The translations under genes and the position numbers were made by a program. A stretch of 7,087 bases of DNA from Promethearchaeota archaeon (GTDB lineage Archaea > Asgardarchaeota > Lokiarchaeia > Sigynarchaeales > SOKP01). The stretch covers positions 1 through 7,087 of the forward strand of contig JAGXNZ010000363.1 in assembly GCA_019894655.1 (NCBI GenBank), read 5' to 3'. Shown piece after piece: positions 1 through 5,816 of this stretch (its first letter is position 1; each line of letters opens with the position of its first letter). Under the pieces are notes generated by a model. It saw nothing but the letters and a program-made list of their open reading frames with translations, ran no database searches and was not told the DNA's origin.

Positions 1-212
1 CCCAAGAAGAGGCAGTACAAGTATCCAAAAATTATCTGCAAAACGAGTCAATAGAAGCTATATTATTATGTCCTGGATTCAAACATGGTGATGTAGCTGA
101 AATCTTTGAAGCTGTAGAAGGTAAAGTCAGTGTAAATGTAGCCAGAGGAGACGGCCCAAGTAGCAAGATTTCTGCGGAAGCGATGAAAAAAGCAGGATTT
201 TTTCGTTCATAA
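1..212 (+). CDS. C-terminal part of a small DUF6506-like protein (5' end outside window)
   Basis: An open frame runs in from the left edge (first complete codon at base 3) and ends with TAA at 210-212, giving 69 residues. The visible part starts with a helix (QEEAVQVSKNYLQ), then a hydrophobic strand with the motif ILLCPGF, a second helix (DVAEIFEAV), a strand (VSVNVARGDGP) and a final helix ending in GFFRS. This alternating pattern, with a Cys-Pro-Gly-Phe segment after a strand, resembles the small family DUF6506, whose function is unknown. That assignment is from memory of the family pattern and is tentative. The coding frame itself is convincing because it is uninterrupted, has ordinary codon use like its neighbours and gives an amphipathic protein. 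The start codon, full length and upstream partners cannot be seen. It is separated by 174 bases from the rubredoxin gene and is probably a different transcription unit. Confidence 0.75.
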   Translation, partial: QEEAVQVSKNYLQNESIEAILLCPGFKHGDVAEIFEAVEGKVSVNVARGDGPSSKISAEAMKKAGFFRS

Positions 213-228
213 TTTTCTTAGTTCTATC

Positions 229-252
229 GGATGATTTTTCTTAAAAATATCC
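229..252 (+). terminator. imperfect hairpin after the DUF6506-like gene
   Basis: Bases 229-239 pair with 243-252: ten base pairs with one bulged G at 233 and a three-base loop (240-242). It begins 17 bases after the stop codon at 212. No T-run follows it, so it may equally be an RNA-stabilising 3' structure or chance in AT-rich sequence. Confidence 0.3.
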
Positions 253-294
253 TATCGATTTCAATACTCTAAAGCTTAAGCTTAATTAGATTTA

Positions 295-302
295 TTTATA
301 AA
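295..302 (+). promoter_or_regulatory. candidate TATA box for rubredoxin
   Basis: The sequence TTTATAAA matches the archaeal TATA-box consensus and lies about 85 bases before the rubredoxin ATG. A transcription start about 25 bases downstream (near 325) would give a leader of about 60 bases with the ribosome-binding site near its end. Such AT-rich octamers are common in this DNA, so the call rests mainly on position. Confidence 0.35.
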
Positions 303-320
303 ATATTAAATTAATATTTT
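300..320 (+). repeat. inverted repeat, 10-bp arms, downstream of the rubredoxin TATA box
   Basis: AAAATATTAA (300-309) and TTAATATTTT (311-320) are exact reverse complements around the single base 310. The element overlaps the end of the putative TATA box and ends near the expected transcription start, where archaeal repressors often bind. No protein is known to bind here. Chance is a real alternative because the arms contain only A and T. Confidence 0.4.
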
Positions 321-386
321 TAATATACATTCAATTTACAAATCCATAAATACAAATTAATCAAATAAAAATAAAGGTAATTTATT

Positions 387-521
387 ATGGCTAAATGGGA
401 ATGTGGCGCTTGCGGTTATGTTTACGACGAAGATAAAGAAGGTACCAAATTCGAAGATCTCCCTGATGATTGGGTATGCCCAGTCTGTGGAGTTGATAAG
501 AGTTTCTTTACGCAAATCTAA
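387..521 (+). CDS. rubredoxin, short-loop form
   Basis: This 44-residue protein is a one-iron electron carrier of the cytoplasm. It has both knuckles of the Fe(SCys)4 site: C6 and C9 in [10 protein letters not shown], and C31 and C34 in [10 protein letters not shown], with the conserved aromatic residues and the PDDW turn (26-29). Typical rubredoxins have about 52-54 residues. This one lacks about eight residues in the loop between the knuckles, like the 45-residue rubredoxin of Desulfovibrio desulfuricans. The ATG is preceded by AAAGGT (373-378) at eight bases, and no other start is reasonable. The flavodiiron gene follows 187 bases downstream, and desulfoferrodoxin and rubrerythrin lie at the far end of the window. 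All three families commonly accept electrons from rubredoxin, so this protein is inferred to be their shared donor. A T-rich tract after the stop suggests it can be transcribed alone. Confidence 0.96.
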   Translation: MAKWECGACGYVYDEDKEGTKFEDLPDDWVCPVCGVDKSFFTQI

Positions 522-536
522 AAATCACCTGAATTA

Positions 537-565
537 ATTTTAATTTTATTTTTTTCTTCCTTTTT
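537..565 (+). terminator. T-rich terminator after rubredoxin
   Basis: Starting 16 bases after the rubredoxin stop, the + strand holds T-rich blocks including T4, T7 (549-555) and T5 (561-565) without a strong hairpin. Archaeal RNA polymerase often terminates at such oligo-T stretches. It could also be only partly effective, letting some transcripts continue into fprA. Confidence 0.45.
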
Positions 566-584
566 ACTTGAGATTTTAAGTATG

Positions 585-608
585 GACTAATTATAGATTC
601 GATTAGTC
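585..608 (+). repeat. inverted repeat upstream of the fprA TATA box
   Basis: GACTAAT (585-591) and ATTAGTC (602-608) are exact reverse complements separated by ten bases, with arm centres 17 bp apart. The element ends 17 bases before the putative TATA box at 626, a place where an activator could bind. A weak hairpin in the rubredoxin 3' region is the alternative reading. Confidence 0.35.
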
Positions 609-625
609 GTTAAGAATTTATAGGA

Positions 626-633
626 TATATAAA
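626..633 (+). promoter_or_regulatory. candidate TATA box for fprA
   Basis: TATATAAA lies 75 bases before the fprA ATG, preceded by AGGA. A start near 655-660 would give a leader of about 50 bases carrying the AGGGAGAAG ribosome-binding site. The presumed unit is fprA plus the acyl-CoA dehydrogenase gene. Confidence 0.4.
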
Positions 634-635
634 TT

Positions 636-658
636 AACTTTAAAATAAATTTAAAGTT
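636..658 (+). promoter_or_regulatory. inverted repeat, possible operator of fprA
   Basis: AACTTTAAA (636-644) and TTTAAAGTT (650-658) are exact reverse complements with a five-base spacer. The 23-bp element starts three bases after the putative TATA box and reaches the expected transcription start. A dimeric repressor bound there would block polymerase. The arms include one G/C position each, so the match is slightly less trivial than a pure A/T palindrome. The regulator is unknown. Confidence 0.45.
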
Positions 659-708
659 CTAATAACTTAATTAACAATATTCTAATAAATATTAAAAGGG
701 AGAAGATA

Positions 709-1920
709 ATGTCTAGCTTAGAATTATTAAAAGATGTATATTATGTTGGATATGTAGACTGGGAAGTAAGGAATTTTCACGGATATTCGACTCATAAGGG
801 TTCTTCTTATAATGCATATATTGTAAAAAGTGGAGATAAAACAATATTAATTGATACTGTAAAAAGACCATACTTCAAGTACTACTTAGAAAACATTCAA
901 TCGGTGTGCGATCCAAAAGATATTGATTATCTTATAATGAATCATATCGAACCAGATCATTCGGGTTGTTTTCCGTTAATATTAGATTATTTATCAAACG
1001 CTGAGATTATTACCTCCACAAAGGGGGTTGAAATTTTAGAACAACACTATCATGAAGAAGTAGACAAAATTATTTTTAAAAAAATACGAGCAGTAAAAAA
1101 TGGTGATACTTTAGACATTGAAAATGGTAAGATTTTTACTTTTGTTCCTATTCCGATGATCCATTGGCCTGATTCGATGGTTTCATTTATGACTGACGAA
1201 AATGGAAAAAATGTATTATTCTCCAATGATGCCTTCGGTCAACATTTTGCCGCATCAAAACACTGGGATGATGAAAATAAATTTTCAGAAATAATGTGGG
1301 AAGCAGAAAAATATTATGCAAATATTTTGCTTCATTTATCTAACTTAATTGCTAAGACTCTCCCTGTTGTTGGAGCTTTACCAATAGATGTTATTTGTCC
1401 ATCACATGGGGTGTGTTGGAGAAAACATATCCCTGAAATCTTAGAAGCTTATACAAAATGGTCAAGCGGAAAAATTGAAGAAAATTCAGCTGTGATTGTC
1501 TATGATAGCATGTGGGAAAGCACAACCAAGATTGCGAAAGAATTATACCACGAGATTTGGCGTAGGGGAATTCCTGTAAAAAGGTTCAATTTAACTTCTT
1601 CTGATTATAGCGACGTAATAACTGAAGCAATGAAAGCTAAAGCGATTATTATTGGAAGTCCAACTTTAAATCGGGGACTTTTTCCCTCCGTAGCAGAATA
1701 TTTATGTTACCAAAAAGGCTTAAAACCAATGAACAAGGTTGGTTTAGCTTTTGGATCATATGGTTGGAGCAGAGGTGCGGTTAGAGCTATAATCAGTGAA
1801 ATGGAAGCCACTGGAATAGCGATGTTGGATGATTCAATTGAAATACAATTCGTTCCAAAACCTAGTGATTTAAACTTTAAGGAAATTGTGGATAAATTAG
1901 TTAAAAAAATGGAGGCATAA
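709..1920 (+). CDS. fprA: flavodiiron protein (FprA-type oxygen/NO reductase)
   Basis: This soluble 403-residue enzyme is predicted to reduce O2 to water, or NO to N2O, without releasing reactive oxygen. The N-terminal metallo-beta-lactamase-like domain (about 1-255) has every diiron ligand: H79, E81, D83 and H84 in NHIEPDH, H152 in IHWPDSM, D174 in SNDAFGQH and H233 in PSHGVCW. The flavodoxin domain (about 260-403) shows the FMN phosphate loop VYDSMWESTTK, then SPTLNRGLFP and AFGSYGWSRGAVR, all typical. The protein stops there, with no fused rubredoxin or flavin reductase, as in methanogen FprA and other class A proteins, so it needs an external donor. That may be the nearby rubredoxin, or coenzyme F420H2 if this is an F420-using archaeon. 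The start has GGGAG (698-702) six bases upstream. The acyl-CoA dehydrogenase gene begins four bases after its stop, indicating one operon. O2 versus NO preference cannot be read from the sequence. Confidence 0.97.
   Translation: MSSLELLKDVYYVGYVDWEVRNFHGYSTHKGSSYNAYIVKSGDKTILIDTVKRPYFKYYLENIQSVCDPKDIDYLIMNHIEPDHSGCFPLILDYLSNAEIITSTKGVEILEQHYHEEVDKIIFKKIRAVKNGDTLDIENGKIFTFVPIPMIHWPDSMVSFMTDENGKNVLFSNDAFGQHFAASKHWDDENKFSEIMWEAEKYYANILLHLSNLIAKTLPVVGALPIDVICPSHGVCWRKHIPEILEAYTKWSSGKIEENSAVIVYDSMWESTTKIAKELYHEIWRRGIPVKRFNLTSSDYSDVITEAMKAKAIIIGSPTLNRGLFPSVAEYLCYQKGLKPMNKVGLAFGSYGWSRGAVRAIISEMEATGIAMLDDSIEIQFVPKPSDLNFKEIVDKLVKKMEA
1911..1915 (+). promoter_or_regulatory. ribosome-binding site of the acyl-CoA dehydrogenase, inside fprA
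   Basis: GGAGG lies within the last codons of fprA, nine bases before the ATG at 1925. It fixes the start of the acyl-CoA dehydrogenase and shows that this gene is translated from the fprA transcript, possibly by translational coupling. Confidence 0.8.
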
Positions 1921-1924
1921 ACTC

Positions 1925-3106
1925 ATGGATTTTACATTAACCAAAGAACAAGAAGCTCTTCAACAAAAAGCGCGAGATTTTGCAATAAATGAAGTCTTGC
2001 CAGTTGCAAGTAAGTATGATGAGTCTGAAGAATTTCCAATGCCCGTAATCAAAAAAGCTTGGGAAGAAGGATTATTAAATTTAGCCATACCAAAACAATA
2101 CGGTGGCCCCGGATATGGACTAGTTGAAGCTTGTATCGTTGTAGAAGAAATTTCTTCCGCGTGTCCCGGCATGGCTACTTCAATATTTGATAACAACCTT
2201 GGAGCAGAACCAATAATTATTGGGGGTAATGAAGAACAAAAAACTCGAATATTGGGAGAACTGACAAATGAGTTTAAATTGATCGCATTCGCAACTTCAG
2301 AACCTACTATGGGTTCAGATGTGGCAGGAATGAAATGTAAAGCAGAAAAAGATGGTGATGAATATATCCTTAATGGAGCTAAGTTTTGGATTACAAACGG
2401 TGGATTTGCAGATTATATAACAGTCTTTGCAACAGTAGATCCTGAGAAAAAACATAAAGGTATTGCAGCTTTTATAGTTGACACCAAAGCTGAAGGCGTA
2501 AAACTCGGGAAACATATTCCAAAACTTGGTCAAAGAGCGTCTAATACAGTTGCCGTATCTCTTAAAAATGTAAAAATTCCAAAAGAGAATATATTAGCAA
2601 AACCTGGTAGAGGCTTTGTTGTAGCAATGCAAACTTTTGCTCATACTCGACCGGCTATAGGAGCCTTCGCGGTAGGTTGTGCTCGCTCAGCCATGGAATA
2701 TTCTATTGATTATGCTCAAAAAAGAGAAGCCTTTGGGAGACCGATTAGTAATTATCAAGTAATCGCAGCTAAAATAGCAGATATGTACAAGGATGTTGAA
2801 GCAGCGAGATTGTTAACATACAAAGCCGCATGGGAAGCAGATCAAGGTTTTGATAATAACATGAGTTCCGCAGTCGCCAAAGCTTTTGCTTCTGATGTTG
2901 CAATGAGAGTGACCACCGAAGCGATTCAAGTTTATGGGGGTTATGGCTATTTAAGGACTTATCCCGTTGAAAAACTCTTTAGAGATGCGAAACTATACCA
3001 AATTTATGAGGGTACTAGTGAAATTCAAAGAATAGTTATCTCTCGTTTTGCACTTAAAGGTTATAAACATGCCATGCCAAGCGTGTTTAAAAGGGATAGA
3101 GCTTAA
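1925..3106 (+). CDS. acyl-CoA dehydrogenase, medium-chain-like
   Basis: This 393-residue cytoplasmic flavoenzyme is predicted to oxidise a fatty or branched acyl-CoA to the 2-enoyl-CoA, or to run the reverse reaction, with FAD. It has the usual three domains: N-terminal helices (about 1-115), a central beta domain with AFATSEPTMGSDV (121-133) and FWITNGG (154-160) for FAD and substrate contact, and a C-terminal helical domain with REAFGRPISNYQ (267-278), QVYGGYGY (335-342) and the catalytic base E362 in IYEGTSEIQR. E362 is in the place used by medium- and short-chain enzymes. Segments such as TRPAIGAFAVG and KAFASDVA look especially like mammalian MCAD. The usual TEP is SEP here, a mild change. 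Length is normal for the family. No electron transfer flavoprotein genes are in view, so its redox partner is not seen. Its place four bases after fprA is unusual. Exact substrate cannot be given. Confidence 0.95.
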   Translation: MDFTLTKEQEALQQKARDFAINEVLPVASKYDESEEFPMPVIKKAWEEGLLNLAIPKQYGGPGYGLVEACIVVEEISSACPGMATSIFDNNLGAEPIIIGGNEEQKTRILGELTNEFKLIAFATSEPTMGSDVAGMKCKAEKDGDEYILNGAKFWITNGGFADYITVFATVDPEKKHKGIAAFIVDTKAEGVKLGKHIPKLGQRASNTVAVSLKNVKIPKENILAKPGRGFVVAMQTFAHTRPAIGAFAVGCARSAMEYSIDYAQKREAFGRPISNYQVIAAKIADMYKDVEAARLLTYKAAWEADQGFDNNMSSAVAKAFASDVAMRVTTEAIQVYGGYGYLRTYPVEKLFRDAKLYQIYEGTSEIQRIVISRFALKGYKHAMPSVFKRDRA

Positions 3107-3118
3107 ATTTATTTCAAT

Positions 3119-3136
3119 CCTTTATTTTTATTTTTC
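3119..3136 (+). terminator. T-rich terminator after the fprA operon
   Basis: A run of T-rich blocks (TTTATTTTTATTTTTC) begins about 15 bases after the acyl-CoA dehydrogenase stop, fitting archaeal-type termination. The transporter gene starts 85 bases later with its own ribosome-binding site, so it probably has a separate promoter, although no convincing TATA box was found between them. Confidence 0.45.
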
Positions 3137-3220
3137 TATAATACAAAATATTGAAATATCGATTCTCATTTTTTAACATATTAGTTATTTTGAGATTTTT
3201 ACGAAATTGGGGATTATTAC

Positions 3221-4717
3221 ATGTCTGATAGCGCTACTGAGAATGCTAAATTTTTAGAAAATGTAAATTCGGGAATTGTACCTAAGAAGGAAAAGATAGC
3301 CTATGCCTTTGCTCAAATGCCGGGTACGTTCTATGGGGGAGTTATGGGAGTCATACAATCCTTCTATTTCGCATGGATGGGATTGTTAAATATATGGATT
3401 TTTATAGCACAAATTGTCTATGCGGTTTGGAATGTAGTAAACGATCCTATTTTTGGCAATATAATTGGAAATACTCGGTATTTTAATAAAAAAAGAGGAG
3501 AGGTGCAAAGATATATTCCCTATATTAAATTTGGGGCACCACTTTTTAGTTTATGTTTTGCTTTAGTATTTTTTCCACCAGATGCGAGGAGAGGGCAAAC
3601 CTCTAATCTTAGCGTTCAAATTTGGCTTTTTGTATGGTATCTAGTGAGTCAAATTGCTTACGATACTCTATTTACATTCGTTCTATGTGCAGTTGTTGCT
3701 TTGCTTCCTCAAATGACCTTAAATCAAAGGGAGAGAGAAAAGATTCAACTTTACGGTACAGCAGCAATGATACCTGCTATTTTATTTGGTTTTATCGTAC
3801 CAGTTATATACTTAGCAAATCCTTCAACAGAAACTATTGCTCAATTTCAATTGCTTGTTGTGATAATAGCTATCTTTGGGATTTTTCCATATTTAATATT
3901 ATCTAAATATGTGCATGAGCACAGCGAATATATACCCGAAAATAAAACTCCTTTATTTAAATCAATAAAACTCGCTTTCAAAAATCCTTCTTTCAGAGTG
4001 TATGTAATATACGATGGAGTATCCGTATTTCTTTTGAATATAATAATGGTGAGTTTGCCTTTCTACTTAACATGGGGTCTAGCACAAATGGAAGGATTTA
4101 ATATGATACTTTTTTGGATTGGACCAATAATTTGTTTAGTTATATCCGTACCTATTATTTTGAAAATAGCGGCTAAAAAATCAACAAAAGCCTCAATTAC
4201 ATTTTATCTAGGAATGTTAATAATAGGGGGATTTTTTAGCTTTATTGCAGGGACTTCAGGAAATTGGATTCTCGTTTCAATTGGATTTTCTATTTTTATG
4301 TTAGGATTTGCAGGTGATTTTGTTCAACACAATCCAATGCGAGCAGATACAATAGATTATGATTACTGGAAAATTTCAGGAGAAAGAAGGGAAGGACTTT
4401 ATGCGGGAGTAGGAGCTTTACTAAGTAAACCATTAATTAGTGTAGCTTTAGCAGTTCCACCAGCAGTGCTTACTGCTTTCGGTTTAATATATGTGGATGC
4501 AATTGGTGGATTAGACGCAACTAAAGGTTTGGAATTAGCATCATTTGGTGTTAACATCAGTATGACACTGCTACCAGCGATAGCGAGTTTGATTGGCTTA
4601 ATTGTTTGGATTAAATATTATCCACTTACAGGAACAGTTGTAAAAGAAATGAAAAAAGAATTGCACAAATTACACGAACAAAAAAGAAAAGAATACGAAG
4701 AAAAGCGTCGTTCCTAA
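3221..4717 (+). CDS. GPH/MFS_2-family membrane transporter, substrate unknown
   Basis: This 498-residue integral membrane protein has about twelve hydrophobic segments and belongs to the glycoside-pentoside-hexuronide:cation symporter fold (MFS_2, MelB-like). Family marks are NDPIFG (74-79) in helix II followed by a basic loop and YIPYIKFGAP (98-107), the TLNQREREK loop (166-174) after helix IV, and ADTIDYDYWK with ERREG (375-392) before helix XI. Aligned by eye with MelB, K403 keeps the helix XI lysine (MelB K377) and D75 keeps Asp59. Asp19, Asp55, Asp124 and Arg149 correspond to T36, N71, L155 and T180, so melibiose-like sugar binding is unlikely. The C-terminal tail (about 471-498) is a highly charged Lys/Glu helix in the cytoplasm. 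GGGG (3209-3212) lies eight bases before the ATG. It ends 12 bases from the stop of the convergent zinc-ribbon gene. Substrate and coupling ion are unknown. Confidence 0.9.
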   Translation: MSDSATENAKFLENVNSGIVPKKEKIAYAFAQMPGTFYGGVMGVIQSFYFAWMGLLNIWIFIAQIVYAVWNVVNDPIFGNIIGNTRYFNKKRGEVQRYIPYIKFGAPLFSLCFALVFFPPDARRGQTSNLSVQIWLFVWYLVSQIAYDTLFTFVLCAVVALLPQMTLNQREREKIQLYGTAAMIPAILFGFIVPVIYLANPSTETIAQFQLLVVIIAIFGIFPYLILSKYVHEHSEYIPENKTPLFKSIKLAFKNPSFRVYVIYDGVSVFLLNIIMVSLPFYLTWGLAQMEGFNMILFWIGPIICLVISVPIILKIAAKKSTKASITFYLGMLIIGGFFSFIAGTSGNWILVSIGFSIFMLGFAGDFVQHNPMRADTIDYDYWKISGERREGLYAGVGALLSKPLISVALAVPPAVLTAFGLIYVDAIGGLDATKGLELASFGVNISMTLLPAIASLIGLIVWIKYYPLTGTVVKEMKKELHKLHEQKRKEYEEKRRS

Positions 4718-4729
4718 AATATCGAATCC

Positions 4730-5173
4730 TTAAACCCTCTCAAACTTTTTCTTATAATATTTTCGACTACAAAGATTGCTACAAAAGATTTTATAATTCT
4801 TATCAAGCCATACTTCTCCTAATTCGTCTATTTTTAAATAATTGTGATAATTGCTAAATCTGTAGATATCTAGTGTATCATCACAATTCAAGCATCTTCT
4901 TACGCTCAATTCTTTTTCAATTTTTTTTAACTCATGAATCTTTAGATACTTAAAACATTCGCAACAATGGAATTCGAGTATTGGAGCTTGCCATAACTTT
5001 AAAATATATTCTGGGGAATAATTGACATTATCGCTCATAAAATCGTAAATATTTAGCTCTTTGTTGCAATTCCAACAAGTTCTTTGCTTAAAAGCTTTTT
5101 CTATTTTGATTAATACTCTTAATTTTTGAAGTTTTTCCCATAAGTCAGCATTATTTAATTTTCTGAGAATCAT
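4730..5173 (-). CDS. unrecognised protein with two tandem zinc-ribbon-like units
   Basis: I do not recognise this 147-residue protein. It has four cysteine pairs: C33/C36, C70/C73, C94/C97 and C131/C135. The first two and last two pairs form two units related by an offset of 61 residues: L21-C73 aligned without gaps to L82-L134 shares 15 identities, including KIEK (23-26 and 84-87), R-x-C-x-N-C, L-x-I-Y-x-F (40-45 and 101-106), W61/W122 and C70/C131. Each unit could bind one zinc with four cysteines. There is no signal peptide or membrane segment, and the protein is Lys-rich and probably basic, so nucleic-acid or protein binding is a reasonable but unproven idea. The ATG is the first possible start after an in-frame stop and has only weak GGTC close upstream. 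A TATA-like box at 5231-5240 suggests its own promoter. Confidence 0.8.
   Translation of the reverse strand: MILRKLNNADLWEKLQKLRVLIKIEKAFKQRTCWNCNKELNIYDFMSDNVNYSPEYILKLWQAPILEFHCCECFKYLKIHELKKIEKELSVRRCLNCDDTLDIYRFSNYHNYLKIDELGEVWLDKNYKIFCSNLCSRKYYKKKFERV
4769..5104 (-). repeat. protein-level tandem duplication within the 147-residue gene
   Basis: The two zinc-ribbon-like units occupy about 4955-5104 (first) and 4769-4921 (second) on the coding strand. They are related at protein level by a constant 61-residue offset; the DNA copies have diverged, so the duplication is old. Confidence 0.7.
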
Positions 5174-5230
5174 CGACCAAGATGTAAATAATATAGATAT
5201 CTTAAATTAATTTGATTAAATACCTTAAAC

Positions 5231-5240
5231 CTTTTATAAA
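5231..5240 (-). promoter_or_regulatory. candidate TATA box for the zinc-ribbon gene
   Basis: Read on the - strand the sequence is TTTATAAAAG, a good archaeal TATA match, 58 bases before the ATG at 5173. The expected transcription start is near 5210. Confidence 0.4.
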
Positions 5241-5250
5241 GACTTGTTAT

Positions 5251-5276
5251 TTAAATAAATAAGCTTATTTATTTAA
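5251..5276. repeat. perfect 26-bp palindrome over the HAD stop codon
   Basis: The 13-base half TTAAATAAATAAG (5251-5263) is followed directly by its exact reverse complement (5264-5276), centred on AAGCTT. It covers the last codons and stop of the HAD gene and lies ten bases upstream of the putative TATA box of the zinc-ribbon gene. It may be a 3' hairpin of the HAD transcript or a binding site for a dimeric regulator. The lack of a loop and of a following T-run argues against an ordinary terminator. Confidence 0.55.
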
Positions 5277-5816
5277 TCTCTCTATTTCTTCTACTGCTTC
5301 TAAAAAATTAGAATGAACTAAAGTTGGAATTATTCCCTTAACTTCTAAATCTCGCAAATGTTTCTCTCCGTGTCCAGTAATCATATAAACTGTTTTACAA
5401 CCTCCATTAATGCCAAATAAAATATCTGAAGGATGATCGCCAACCATCCACGATTTTTTGATGTCAATGTCCCAACTCTCAACGATTTCTTTAATATACT
5501 TGATTTTAGGCTTCCTACATTCACAGTTTTCTTCTTTAATATGAGGACAGTAAAAAGTTTCCTCTATTCTAATTTGATTTTTTTCCAATACTTCTATCAA
5601 ATGATTGTTGAATTTAAAGAAATCACTTTTTGAATAATATCCTCTTCCAATACCAGATTGATTTGTTATTATAAAGAGAAGAAAATCTCGTTGAAGTAGT
5701 TTTAAACCTTCTATTACACCAGGTAAAAGCTCGAAATCTTCAACCTTATAAGCAAAATTCTTATCCTCTATTAAAGTTCCATCTCTATCTAATAAAATTG
5801 CTTTATTTCTACCCAT
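5265..5816 (-). CDS. HAD-family phosphatase, GmhB/HisB-N type
   Basis: This 183-residue cytoplasmic phosphatase belongs to the HAD subclass III group containing D-glycero-D-manno-heptose 1,7-bisphosphate 7-phosphatase (GmhB) and the histidinol-phosphatase domain of HisB. The nucleophile and acid/base aspartates are D10 and D12 in LLDRDGTL. Motif II is TNQSG (51-55), motif III is RKPK (101-104) and motif IV is MVGDHPSD (124-131) with D127. The group's structural zinc loop is complete: C90, H92, C98 and C100 in YCPHIKEENCEC. Length is normal. M1 lies nine residues before the nucleophile, as usual, but no clear ribosome-binding site precedes it (a weak AGAG lies about 17 bases upstream), so a leaderless or poorly translated message is possible. 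No heptose or histidine genes are nearby, so the substrate, whether a sugar bisphosphate, histidinol phosphate or something else, stays open. It lies between desulfoferrodoxin and the zinc-ribbon gene, probably as its own unit. Confidence 0.92.
   Translation of the reverse strand: MGRNKAILLDRDGTLIEDKNFAYKVEDFELLPGVIEGLKLLQRDFLLFIITNQSGIGRGYYSKSDFFKFNNHLIEVLEKNQIRIEETFYCPHIKEENCECRKPKIKYIKEIVESWDIDIKKSWMVGDHPSDILFGINGGCKTVYMITGHGEKHLRDLEVKGIIPTLVHSNFLEAVEEIERLNK

Noticed and set aside
272..283. AAGCTT doubled palindrome upstream of rubredoxin
   Set aside because: It is only 12 bp and lies upstream of the likely promoter; similar AAGCTT words occur elsewhere in the window, so it is weak evidence for a regulatory site.
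1960..2196. Open frame of 78 codons on the - strand
   Set aside because: It lies wholly inside the acyl-CoA dehydrogenase gene, has no ribosome-binding site or family motif, and reads as a shadow frame.
2315..2533. Open frame of 72 codons on the - strand
   Set aside because: It is opposite the FAD-binding part of the acyl-CoA dehydrogenase; the Phe/Cys-rich product is typical of an antisense shadow.
3622..3906. Open frame of 94 codons on the + strand
   Set aside because: It is an alternative frame of the transporter gene with Ser/Cys-rich, non-family protein sequence.
4718..4729. Possible bidirectional terminator between the convergent genes
   Set aside because: Only 12 bases separate the stops and no hairpin or T-run is visible; transcripts must end inside the opposing genes.
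5433..5633. Open frame of 66 codons opposite the HAD gene
   Set aside because: The - strand frame carries all HAD motifs, so this one is a shadow.
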